Part shown: in pieces, positions 1 to 6,366 of the stretch
How positions within the stretch are numbered: the stretch's first letter is position 1
Layout: each line of letters opens with the position of its first letter
Source: a virus
Direction: 5' to 3' (one strand)
Virus record (IMG/VR): IMGVR_UViG_3300032086_002480
Coordinates: 1 to 47,973 of that record
DNA: 47,973 nucleotides
The notes under the pieces: model-generated
The model's database searches: none
What the model was told of the DNA's origin: nothing
What the model saw: only the letters and a program-made list of their open reading frames with translations
Made by a program: the position numbers and the translations under genes

Positions 1-91
1 TATCACCAGTGGCACGACTATTGCATGCATATCTCGTGTCAAGTTTACTTTACATACATGTTAGTATGCACTCACATGCCTTGACTTGTCA
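1..91. repeat. Left copy of 91-bp terminal direct repeat
   Basis: These 91 bases are identical to 47883-47973. Either the genome has short direct terminal repeats, or this is the overlap left by a circular assembly. An exact, odd-length overlap is what a fixed k-mer assembler produces, so I favour a circularised or circularly permuted contig of about 47,882 bp (inference). The right edge lies inside a 12-bp perfect palindrome, TTGACTTGTCAA (81-92). Confidence 0.95.
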
Positions 92-474
92 AACCCCCCA
101 GCCATCCTAACCACATACTTAGCCATCCTAACTATCTCTTGATAATCAAACACTTACCCTAGCTAACCACCTCTTTCACGACTACCACATCCCACACTGT
201 TTGTCAACATGTCCACATACTGTACGTCACACAGTACTGCGATGGCACTCCTTGCACACTTGGCACACTCCTTGCATCAATGTGACGTAGATTGTCACTT
301 CTGCGTAGATTGTCACTATTATGTGACGTAATGCGTCACTTATGCAATACCTATGCCAACACATTAATAATGCTATCATCCCTTTAATATCAATGACTTA
401 ACCCACTATTTCGAAAGTTGGCACATCACATGCATTACCACTAGTACATTCACTGACTACTGAGGTTTACTGAT
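92..474. promoter_or_regulatory. Repeat-rich non-coding control region (iteron-like)
   Basis: No convincing gene is present. The stretch holds pairs of short direct repeats spaced about two helical turns apart: AGCCATCCTAAC at 100-111 and 121-132; CACTCCTTGCA at 246-256 and 266-276; CGTAGATTGTCACT at 286-299 and 304-317. Two inverted repeats of the form GTGAC-N7-GTCAC lie at 282-298 and 323-339. Spaced repeats and palindromes of this kind are typical of protein-binding arrays such as replication origins or operators. Which of these it is cannot be told from sequence. It sits at the divergence point of the early and late arms. Confidence 0.55.
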
Positions 475-582
475 ATGCTTGAGTTCTTCCTTTACATTAC
501 TGAGGTACTTATCTATTCATTCGTATTCATAGGTATCTATATAGGTGCTACACTTATCAATAGATACTTCAACAATAAGTAG
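475..582 (+). CDS. Tiny predicted membrane protein (35 aa)
   Basis: An ATG at 475, preceded by GAGG at 462-465, opens a 35-codon frame ending in TAG. The product begins MLEFFLYITEVLIYS and is hydrophobic for most of its length, with one helix (about residues 4-28) rich in Phe, Tyr and Ile, then a short polar tail ending RYFNNK. It would be a single-pass inner-membrane micropeptide. Function unknown. It lies between the repeat array and the early promoter with a similar micro-ORF just downstream, so the pair may be the first genes expressed. The length is too short for statistics; support is the ribosome site, the composition and the paired arrangement. Confidence 0.45.
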   Translation: MLEFFLYITEVLIYSFVFIGIYIGATLINRYFNNK

Positions 583-623
583 TAGTGAGTGTGTTTACAT
601 TAACTTTTATAGGAGATAGGGTA

Positions 624-734
624 ATGACTCATATTGAATTCACCATTTACTTGTTTGGTTGCTTTTACATAGGTACTCTGTTGGGGAAGTATATTATCGG
701 ACCATTAATAATACTTATGTTTTCAGATAAGTAG
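624..734 (+). CDS. Tiny predicted membrane protein (36 aa)
   Basis: ATG at 624 has a good Shine-Dalgarno (AGGAG, 611-615, 8 nt upstream) and opens a 36-codon frame that stops at 732-734. The product (starting MTHIEFTIYLFGCFYIG) is almost entirely hydrophobic, with a glycine-containing membrane segment (about residues 5-32) and a short polar end (FSDK). Its stop codon directly abuts the -35 box of the early promoter, so it must be transcribed from further upstream. Together with the 475-582 ORF it forms a pair of membrane micropeptides. Function unknown; host membrane interference or superinfection exclusion are guesses only. Confidence 0.5.
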   Translation: MTHIEFTIYLFGCFYIGTLLGKYIIGPLIILMFSDK

Positions 735-771
735 TTGACATGCTAATGCGCATACGATAGGATGTGCGCAT
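735..771 (+). promoter_or_regulatory. Sigma70-type early promoter with overlapping palindrome
   Basis: A consensus -35 box TTGACA (735-740) is followed by a 17-base spacer and a -10 box TAGGAT (758-763), giving a predicted start near 770. A 7-bp perfect inverted repeat, ATGCGCA (746-752) and TGCGCAT (765-771), brackets the -10 box; its half-sites are 19 bp apart. This is the best host-type promoter seen in the window. A palindrome across a -10 box is the classic position for a repressor, so early transcription may be shut off by a phage or host regulator. It points into the structured leader and the early genes. Confidence 0.7.
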
Positions 772-1250
772 TGTCGTATTAACTAGGCTCTAGAGAGGTC
801 TTGTTTGTTCTTACTCTCTATGGTTAACAGGTGTAGCTAAGCTACCGATACTACAGAACATCGACCGATTGACTTTGTTGAACGTGTACTTGAAAGGCTA
901 CCTAGGTAGTTGAGTAAGGGCTAGTAGGCATAAACGTCGGCTGCTTAGGGGGACTGTAACATCCATCTAGGTGTAGGGGCAAGCGGGTACGAATCCGCCC
1001 ACCAATGAGAGGACTAGTACAGTCTCTCTCGGCAGAGCTGCAAGGCAAGTAGATGGTTTACTTGTCTTGAATAACTTTACGCTCACTTCAATTCGATTCC
1101 ACTTATTATACTAATCGTTGATACTATTACACCTGTAACACTGGGACGTATAAGTATTAGGCGAGACACGCTGAGTCTGACAAGCTCAGTCTGTTAGTAA
1201 GTGAGAGAGGATTAATGCTATCATAACTAGTCCCTTCTCACTTACTAATA
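770..1250 (+). ncRNA. Structured leader / candidate non-coding RNA
   Basis: No long reading frame is present, but self-complementary segments are dense: 791-797 with 814-820; GTAGC 833-837 with 841-845; TACTTGA 887-893 with TTGAGTA 910-916 enclosing CTAC-CTAG-GTAG; CCATCTA 963-969 with TAGATGG 1050-1056; GCGG-loop-CCGC near 984-998 with a T-loop-like GTACGAAT; a GAGAG/CTCTC hairpin at 1007-1028; GGCAAGTA 1044-1051 with 1059-1066; CTGAG 1171-1175 with CTCAG 1185-1189; and a 21-bp hairpin at 1194-1248. The region starts at the promoter's predicted start site. It could be a stable RNA or a regulatory leader. It does not fit a tRNA, and I do not recognise a named family. Confidence 0.5.
1194..1248 (+). 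promoter_or_regulatory. Very long RNA hairpin (21-bp arms)
   Basis: Arms 1194-1214 and 1228-1248 pair over 21 positions with one A-C mismatch and two G-U pairs, around a 13-nt loop (1215-1227). The outer 13 bp are perfect. There is no U-run after it, so it is not a standard intrinsic terminator. Its size fits an RNase III-type processing site between the leader and the first early mRNA (inference). The loop holds part of the recurring TAATGCTATCA motif. Confidence 0.65.
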
Positions 1251-1268
1251 ACCATAGGTAATCATACA

Positions 1269-1379
1269 ATGAGAATCTTTAAGACTAATGGCATATGGTA
1301 CTTCATAGGTACTAAGTACCAAGGTGCACATGCTAACTTTAATGTGTTAATCACAGAAGCCAAAAGAGCTGGGGAGTAA
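1269..1379 (+). CDS. Small unknown early protein (36 aa)
   Basis: ATG at 1269 with an upstream AGGT (1255-1258) opens a 36-codon frame. The product (starting MRIFKTNGIWYFIGTKYQ, ending TEAKRAGE) has a mixed, soluble-looking composition: a short beta-type stretch, then a polar helix. It ends three bases before the next gene, whose ribosome site (GGGGAG) lies inside its last codons, so the two are probably co-translated. Tight spacing and plausible protein composition favour a real gene. Function unknown. Confidence 0.5.
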   Translation: MRIFKTNGIWYFIGTKYQGAHANFNVLITEAKRAGE

Positions 1380-1382
1380 CTT

Positions 1383-1949
1383 ATGAACAAAGTTAATGGA
1401 TATGAAATAAAACCCTGTGCTGACTTAAGGGGTGCTGACTTAAGGAATGCTGACTTAAGTGATGCTGACTTAAGGAATGCTAACCTAAGGAATGCTGACT
1501 TAATGGGGGCTAACTTAATGGGGGCTAACTTAATGGGGACTAAGTTAAGGAATGCTAACTTAATGGATGCTTACTTAAGGTATGCTCACTTAAGGTATGC
1601 TAACTTAATAGGTGCTAACTTAATGGGGGCTGACTTAAGGAATGCTAACTTAATGGATACTAAGTTAAGGAATGCTAAGTTAATGGGGGCTGACTTAATG
1701 GATGCGGATTTGAGGTATTGTATAGGGAATAATCAAGAAATAAAGACGCTACAGCTAGATGCGTATCAAGTCACATACACCTCATCGGTTATGGCTATTG
1801 GGTGTCAACAACATACTATAGTGGAGTGGTTTGAGTTCACTGATGCAGATATCTTCCAAATGGACGAAGACACTGCAACGAGATGGTGTGATAAGTACTC
1901 GCCTATCTTAGAAACTATATTTAAAACACAAGGCATTAAGACCACTTAA
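1383..1949 (+). CDS. Pentapeptide-repeat protein A
   Basis: 188 residues. After a 12-residue head (MNKVNGYEIKPC) come about 20 tandem A(D/N)LRx/A(D/N)LMG pentapeptides to about residue 112, which should fold as a right-handed quadrilateral beta-helix. The remaining ~75 residues form a separate C-terminal domain with QLDAYQVTYT, IGCQQHTIVEW and MDEDTATRW motifs, which I recall as a recurrent C-terminal module of phage pentapeptide proteins. At DNA level the repeat region is nearly identical 15-bp units (such as GCTAACTTAAGGAAT), suggesting recent expansion or gene conversion with its paralogue at 2508. Pentapeptide helices can mimic DNA and act on gyrase (known for MfpA and Qnr), but no such role is shown here. 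Confidence 0.9.
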   Translation: MNKVNGYEIKPCADLRGADLRNADLSDADLRNANLRNADLMGANLMGANLMGTKLRNANLMDAYLRYAHLRYANLIGANLMGADLRNANLMDTKLRNAKLMGADLMDADLRYCIGNNQEIKTLQLDAYQVTYTSSVMAIGCQQHTIVEWFEFTDADIFQMDEDTATRWCDKYSPILETIFKTQGIKTT

Positions 1950-1998
1950 TGCTATCACGATTCATAAACAATCAATCAACTAACTGGAGTAACAACCA

Positions 1999-2493
1999 AT
2001 GAAAACATCAACTAAGAAAACTTTTAAAGCTAACCTTCAAACAATCACTAAATCAGGTGAAACCGTCCGAGTAGCTGTTCAGAATGCTTGTATCCAAGCT
2101 GTAGAGCATTACTCTAAGACTGGGGACACTGGTTTTTTAACTAGTCTAATGGAAGTTGCTAAGGCTAACCGAGGAATTAGAACATTAACCTTACAGAAGT
2201 TTATCCAAGAGCATGCAAATGTTAAGTACTCTAAGGTTAAGAATGCTAAGGGTGAAGAGATTCATGTATTTAAGAAGGCCACTGGTAAAGGTGGTGAGGT
2301 AGTAGTGCAAGAGATTACTACATTCTGGTATGACTTCACCAAAGATGGGGAAGCTGTTGCGGAGGTAGATTTTATAGCCCAAGCTAAAGCATTATTAAAG
2401 CGTATGTCTAACAATGAGAAGCCTCTGAAAGATGGTACTCAAGAAAAGACCGAGGAGTTAGCTGCGCATTTACAATCGATCCTAACTGCATAG
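1999..2493 (+). CDS. Unknown early protein between pentapeptide genes
   Basis: 164 residues, mostly helical and charged, with a basic start (MKTSTKKTFKANLQ) and an Ala/Gln-rich middle (VRVAVQNACIQAVEHY). A WYDF motif sits near residue 112, followed by a helical acidic-basic tail ending AAHLQSILTA. No membrane segment or signal peptide. The start has GGAG 10 nt upstream. The 5' leader (CAATCAATCAACTAACTGGAG-type sequence) is closely matched by that of the gene at 3228, showing that intergenic DNA has been duplicated along with the pentapeptide genes. I do not recognise a family with confidence. A general nucleic-acid or regulatory role is possible but unsupported. Confidence 0.75.
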   Translation: MKTSTKKTFKANLQTITKSGETVRVAVQNACIQAVEHYSKTGDTGFLTSLMEVAKANRGIRTLTLQKFIQEHANVKYSKVKNAKGEEIHVFKKATGKGGEVVVQEITTFWYDFTKDGEAVAEVDFIAQAKALLKRMSNNEKPLKDGTQEKTEELAAHLQSILTA

Positions 2494-2507
2494 CATGGGA
2501 GTAAGCT

Positions 2508-3191
2508 ATGAACAAGGTTAATGGATATGAAATAAAGCCCTATGCTAACTTAAGGCATGCTAACTTAAGGAATGCTAACCTAAGGTATGCTTCCTTAGTT
2601 GATGCTAACTTAAGGTACGTTGACTTAAGTAAGGCTGACTTAAGGGATGCTGACTTAAGGGATGCTAACTTAAGGGCTGCTTACTTAAGGGATTCTGACT
2701 TAAGGGATTCTGACTTAAGGTTCGCTCACTTAATGGATGCTAACTTAATGGATGCTAACTTAAGGTATGCTAACTTAATGGGGGCTAACTTAAGGTATGC
2801 TGACTTAAGGGGTGCTGACTTAATGGGTGCTGACTTAAGGTATGCTAACCTAAGGCGCGCTAACTTAAAGGGCGCTAAGCTGCCAGATTACTCCATCGTT
2901 CCAGAATGTGGTAGCTTCTACGGCTATAAAAAGACAACACATGGTGTAATTAAAATCCTAATCCCTGCTAAAGCTGAGAGGGTCTCTACATTAGTAGGTA
3001 GAAAATGTAGAGCTAGTCATGTTAAAGTTATTAGCGGTGAAGGAGTAGGAGGTGCTAGCACTATGAGGGGGGGTGTAATTTACTACCGAGGAGCAACCAT
3101 ACATGCTGATAAATTCGATGATGATATACGTGTTGAGTGTACACATGGTATACATTTCTTTTTAACAAGAGCAGAAGCCGAAGCTTGGTAA
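2508..3191 (+). CDS. Pentapeptide-repeat protein B with DUF5758-like C-terminus
   Basis: 227 residues. The first 11 residues match protein A (MNKVNGYEIKP), then about 23 pentapeptides run to about residue 127. The C-terminal ~90 residues differ completely from protein A: GVIKILIPAKAERVSTL, GRKCRASHVKV and a final CTHGIHFFLTRAEAEAW. That last motif is characteristic of the DUF5758-type domain found at the end of many phage pentapeptide proteins (recalled, not searched). The shared helix with swapped C-terminal modules suggests domain shuffling through the near-identical 15-bp repeats. The TAA stop is part of the TAATGCTATCA motif, as in protein A. Confidence 0.9.
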   Translation: MNKVNGYEIKPYANLRHANLRNANLRYASLVDANLRYVDLSKADLRDADLRDANLRAAYLRDSDLRDSDLRFAHLMDANLMDANLRYANLMGANLRYADLRGADLMGADLRYANLRRANLKGAKLPDYSIVPECGSFYGYKKTTHGVIKILIPAKAERVSTLVGRKCRASHVKVISGEGVGGASTMRGGVIYYRGATIHADKFDDDIRVECTHGIHFFLTRAEAEAW

Positions 3192-3227
3192 TGCTATCAC
3201 AATCAATCAACTAACTGGAGAATAACT

Positions 3228-3596
3228 ATGGACGAAGTACTACAGAAGGCTATCGAAGGCCTTCTAAATACAGTAAATCAAGCGGGGGATTTTGTTATTG
3301 AACAAGCCCCCGAAGTCATACAACAATGGATTACATTCACAACTGTGTATAGTGCACTATCTATAGTAGCCAATGTTGGCGCTTTAGTTATATGCTACTT
3401 AACTGTATTCAAGTGGGTGGATCAAGATACTTACCGTGGCGAGTGGTCAGTTGGTAAACAGTGCAGTGGTGTAGTTGGTGGCATAGTATCCTCGTTTTGT
3501 GTCACTAGCATTATTTTCAACACACACAAACTACTTCTTGTCACTATCGCACCAAAGGTGTTCATACTGCAAGAAGCTTCTAACCTAGTGAGGTAA
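3228..3596 (+). CDS. Predicted membrane protein (122 aa)
   Basis: 122 residues. An acidic, helical N-terminus (MDEVLQKAIEGLLN) is followed by two likely membrane segments, about residues 36-62 (VYSALSIVANVGALVICYLTV) and 83-110 (GIVSSFCVTSIIFNT onward), separated by a polar loop with VDQDTYRGEW. The start has CTGGAG upstream, in a leader that resembles that of the gene at 1999. It probably sits in the host inner membrane with a short loop between two helices. Function unknown; a holin-like or exclusion role is conceivable but unsupported by position, because the lysis genes are on the other strand. Confidence 0.7.
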   Translation: MDEVLQKAIEGLLNTVNQAGDFVIEQAPEVIQQWITFTTVYSALSIVANVGALVICYLTVFKWVDQDTYRGEWSVGKQCSGVVGGIVSSFCVTSIIFNTHKLLLVTIAPKVFILQEASNLVR

Positions 3597-3600
3597 TACT

Positions 3601-3864
3601 ATGAGTACTAAAGCTGAGAAGTACGATAAGGTAGCTACTCCCTATAGTGGGGAGCTGTTCGATCTTAAATCGTTAAAGGCAGAGGATGAGTTACTCGAGA
3701 TAACTCCATTCGATAGCGATACTGAATGCTCTTGTGTTATCGAAGTAAAGAGTGGAGAGAGAGTACCTGATTTTGTATGCAGTAAGTGTAATGGTACTGG
3801 TAAGTATCGCACCTTATCTCTATACGAGAAAGCTATCATAGCTAAGGCAAATAGGGGTTCTTAG
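3601..3864 (+). CDS. Small Cys-rich putative zinc-binding protein
   Basis: 87 residues. Residues 43-68 contain ECSCVIE, then VCSKCNGTGKY. The second half, CxxCxGTG, is the repeat unit of DnaJ-type zinc fingers, and with the earlier CxC could bind one zinc ion. The rest is polar and charged. It starts four bases after the upstream gene and closes the first early operon, followed by a 147-bp gap. A small zinc adaptor or co-chaperone-like role is possible; sequence alone shows only the metal site. Confidence 0.7.
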   Translation: MSTKAEKYDKVATPYSGELFDLKSLKAEDELLEITPFDSDTECSCVIEVKSGERVPDFVCSKCNGTGKYRTLSLYEKAIIAKANRGS

Positions 3865-4010
3865 CCCCTTGATAACTATAGGTTATTAAGTTTACTATTT
3901 ATGTAAGTAACTTAAGCCTTTAAGTCGCATCTTAAGGGCATATATTACTTAGACAATATATTCAATAAATAAGTTCAATATTATTTTAAATTAATACAGG
4001 AGATACTAAT
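3865..4010. promoter_or_regulatory. Intergenic element A (bipartite 34-bp motif)
   Basis: This gap of about 150 bp before the modification cassette holds ACTTAGACAA (3947-3956), 14 bases, then AAGTTCAATA (3971-3980). The same two 10-mers with exactly 14 bases between them occur at 47558-47591 and, inverted, at 16770-16803. Copies A and B also share an upstream TTAARGGCAT (3932-3941 here). The flank downstream is very AT-rich and leads to the ribosome site at 4001. No canonical sigma70 promoter is clear, so this is probably a regulator site or an activator-dependent promoter (inference). Confidence 0.6.
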
Positions 4011-4883
4011 ATGAGTGTTAGTTACAGATTCGTAGATAAGGAGGGTAACCGCCTTATAACCTCTAAGTCCAGGGGTTGGAGTAGTGCAGGATGCTGGGGG
4101 GTATTGAAACAGTTTAAGTATAGTTTCGAAAGCTGCATCCAGCACTACGAAAAGTTTTTAAAGATGAGCCCTCATGAACAAAGGTTTTACCCAGACTCTT
4201 ACAGGAATGGTAGTGCAAATTATCTTGGAATACCTTTAGATACGAAACTGGAGGATATAACTCACTTAGAGTACCTAATGCCATTAGCTACTTTACGCAG
4301 TAAAACCAAGGAGGAGTTTTTGGTTTGGATACAACATGTTGCAGACTCATTGCCTATGTGGTTTAAAGACTTCAGTTTTAAAAGAGAAGGTTCGGAGTAT
4401 ATAGCCTCGGTGGATTGTTCAGGATCTTTTCTTCGTAACTACAATGCACTTAGATTCTTAAGGTCTATTGTGTATAGATACATAGGTAACCAACACAGAA
4501 CAGAATCTATCCCAATAGAGGCGCTTTTAGTTTTTTCAGAGGCATACTACTACTCTGGTACTACGTTCAAGTCTATAGGGCACATGGGAGATAATGTGTG
4601 TGTCCCTTTTAGACACTTTGACTCCTTAAAAGATGTACTTGAAAGAGTTCACTCTGGTCCTATAGAGTGTGGTTTCGACACTCCGTTATTGTTTCAAGAT
4701 AATAAATCTTTAGATATCCTTAAAGTGTCTTACGGCACTACTTACTATCCCTTAAGTAATGCATTCTTAACCACTACAGAGAGAATGGGTGGAGAAGCTA
4801 TTGGGGATGATCAATCAGTCCCTTCATACATCCCAAGGTATTCAGATGAGTACATCGAAAAAGCTAAGGAGGCACTGGCATGA
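4011..4883 (+). CDS. Unknown first gene of the amidoligase cassette
   Basis: 290 residues, good ribosome site (AGGAG). No family recognised. The N-terminal third is polar with SKSRGWSSAGCWG, the middle has DCSGSFLRNYNALRFLRSIV (about residues 136-155), and the C-terminal part is rich in Tyr, Ser and Gly (ALLVFSEAYYYSGTTF, SYGTTYYPLSN). No membrane segment. Its last four bases overlap the start of the COOH-NH2 ligase gene (ATGA), so the two are translationally coupled. It most likely belongs to the same pathway, perhaps as a partner or substrate-binding subunit. That is an inference from linkage only. Confidence 0.75.
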   Translation: MSVSYRFVDKEGNRLITSKSRGWSSAGCWGVLKQFKYSFESCIQHYEKFLKMSPHEQRFYPDSYRNGSANYLGIPLDTKLEDITHLEYLMPLATLRSKTKEEFLVWIQHVADSLPMWFKDFSFKREGSEYIASVDCSGSFLRNYNALRFLRSIVYRYIGNQHRTESIPIEALLVFSEAYYYSGTTFKSIGHMGDNVCVPFRHFDSLKDVLERVHSGPIECGFDTPLLFQDNKSLDILKVSYGTTYYPLSNAFLTTTERMGGEAIGDDQSVPSYIPRYSDEYIEKAKEALA

Positions 4884-5671
4884 CAAAATCAATAGCATTA
4901 AAGACTAATGTTGTGGAAACGACCATCGGATGTGACCCTGAGGTATTTTTCCTAAGAGGTGATAACGTTTACCCAGCAATAGGTATGATTGGTGGTACCA
5001 AAGAAGAGCCGATCCCTTGTAATGGAGGTGCATTGCAAGAAGACAATGTAATGGCAGAGTTTAACACTGATCCAGTGATGAGTGCTAACTCGTTTGACCA
5101 AATTGTTAAAACTGTTCTATCCGAAGTAGAAAAGATTGCTATCACGAATCAATGTACAGTTGGGACTCAAGCATCGAAGAATATTAATCAAATAACACTC
5201 GATTGTTTTCCTATGTCTAAACAGTTTGGATGTGACCCTGATTATAATGCTTACACTATGAAGGTGAACAAGACTCCTGACCCAGAAAGCACATTAAGGA
5301 CTTGTGCAGGGCATATTCACGTAGGGTATGATGTTGATGGAGGCCACAGTATGGAAGCTTCCAGTTACCTAGTTAAGTACTTAGATGCATACGTAGGGAC
5401 TTTTTGTGTACTCCAAGATAAAGATACCAGACGCATGAGTAGGTATGGCAAAGCAGGAGCATTTCGGCCTAAACCTTATGGCACAGAATACAGAGTTCCT
5501 TCTAACTTTTGGATATTCAGGAGTAGCTTGCGTAAGGAGATGTTTAAACGCGTACGAGAAGGATACTTAGCAGCTAAGATGGGGTACTCTTTACCAAGAG
5601 ATGTAGCAAGGGCTATTAACCTTCAAGACAAAGCAAGATGCGAGGAGATACTTAAATGCTTAAAACGATGA
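4880..5671 (+). CDS. COOH-NH2 ligase type 2 (phiEco32-like amidoligase)
   Basis: 263 residues, the usual size for the phage phiEco32-type COOH-NH2 ligase family (glutamine-synthetase/GCS fold). Motifs in order: GCDPEVFF (17-24), the acidic strand QEDNVMAEFN (53-62), AGHIHVGY (143-150), and the basic-aromatic block RYGKAGAFRPKPYGTEYRVP (about 188-207). These correspond to the metal- and ATP-binding strands of the superfamily. Such enzymes are predicted to join a carboxylate to an amine using ATP. The substrate is unknown; in this cassette it would act with a second amidoligase and an ATP-grasp ligase. It overlaps the genes on both sides, so it is tightly co-expressed. Confidence 0.88.
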   Translation: MTKSIALKTNVVETTIGCDPEVFFLRGDNVYPAIGMIGGTKEEPIPCNGGALQEDNVMAEFNTDPVMSANSFDQIVKTVLSEVEKIAITNQCTVGTQASKNINQITLDCFPMSKQFGCDPDYNAYTMKVNKTPDPESTLRTCAGHIHVGYDVDGGHSMEASSYLVKYLDAYVGTFCVLQDKDTRRMSRYGKAGAFRPKPYGTEYRVPSNFWIFRSSLRKEMFKRVREGYLAAKMGYSLPRDVARAINLQDKARCEEILKCLKR

Positions 5672-6366
5672 AAGGGTGGAAGGAAGAATTTTCTACTTCC
5701 ATGAGAGCAGCTGAGGGGCACCACAGCTTAGAGGACTTAGGGAGATTACACAGCAACTCCATTGTGACTTGTAATGGTAAAAAATACCTCCTCAGAGGAA
5801 GAGCTGTTGTTGGGAGAAAGACTGGAAAGATATACATTGAAGCTAGAGACCTCTCAAAACCTGAACCTACAACTAGACATTATCTACCCTTTGAAAAAAT
5901 AGATAACAAGTTTCCTGAAGTTGGGTACTACAACGTCTCTGTCCTCGCTCCAATGCGGGCAATCTTTGTAGACAGGATTACCTCTCAAAGGCAATGGAGG
6001 TATGGATTTCATGAGTCTATAGCTAGAATTTCTACACCATTTGTTCCTAAAGCTGCGGATGCCTTACACTTTTTCTTTAGAGACATAAGACATATCAATC
6101 AAGAGCACACAACGACTCTTATGGTGTACTCGCAGTGTGATGACAACTACCTGCCATTCGATGAAGCTATGCATAAAATCTCTCGTAACCAAGCGATTTC
6201 AGTAGCTTTGAGCAATAAGGTAGCTATCTCATTATCCCCTTATGACAACTCGATTGGCGTGTTCTTGATGGGTGTTGAGGTAGGAAGTGTAGACCCTTCA
6301 ACTGGACAGTTACATATTTTCAAAGAGTGGGCAGAAGATTCAATAAAGGAGGTGTGCAATGCCTAA
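5656..6366 (+). CDS. Unknown protein linked to the two amidoligases
   Basis: 236 residues, overlapping the ligase before it by 16 bases and the amidoligase after it by 8. No family recognised. It has a basic, helical start, a beta-rich stretch with KKYLLRGRAVVGRKTGKIYI (about 43-62), a central segment with FHESIARIST and FFFRDIRH, and a C-terminal SLSPYDNSIGVFLMGVEVG. No membrane helix or signal peptide. Being sandwiched by overlaps between two ligases of the same superfamily suggests a stoichiometric partner, such as a carrier or substrate-recognition subunit. This is inferred from gene order only. Confidence 0.75.
   Translation: MLKTMKGWKEEFSTSMRAAEGHHSLEDLGRLHSNSIVTCNGKKYLLRGRAVVGRKTGKIYIEARDLSKPEPTTRHYLPFEKIDNKFPEVGYYNVSVLAPMRAIFVDRITSQRQWRYGFHESIARISTPFVPKAADALHFFFRDIRHINQEHTTTLMVYSQCDDNYLPFDEAMHKISRNQAISVALSNKVAISLSPYDNSIGVFLMGVEVGSVDPSTGQLHIFKEWAEDSIKEVCNA

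Noticed and set aside
971-1003. tRNA gene suggested by GGGTACGAATCC and a following ACCA
   Set aside because: The arm has the loop sequence of a T-loop, but the stem pairs only with a shifted 8-nt loop or a bulge, no acceptor or anticodon arm can be placed around it, and the ACCA is not at the end of a 7-bp acceptor stem.
770-1250. Cobalamin or other known riboswitch
   Set aside because: None of the conserved boxes of the classes I know could be aligned, and the downstream genes are not metabolic.
1420-2880. CRISPR-like array of short direct repeats
   Set aside because: The 15-bp repeats are codon-phased pentapeptide units with no unique spacers.
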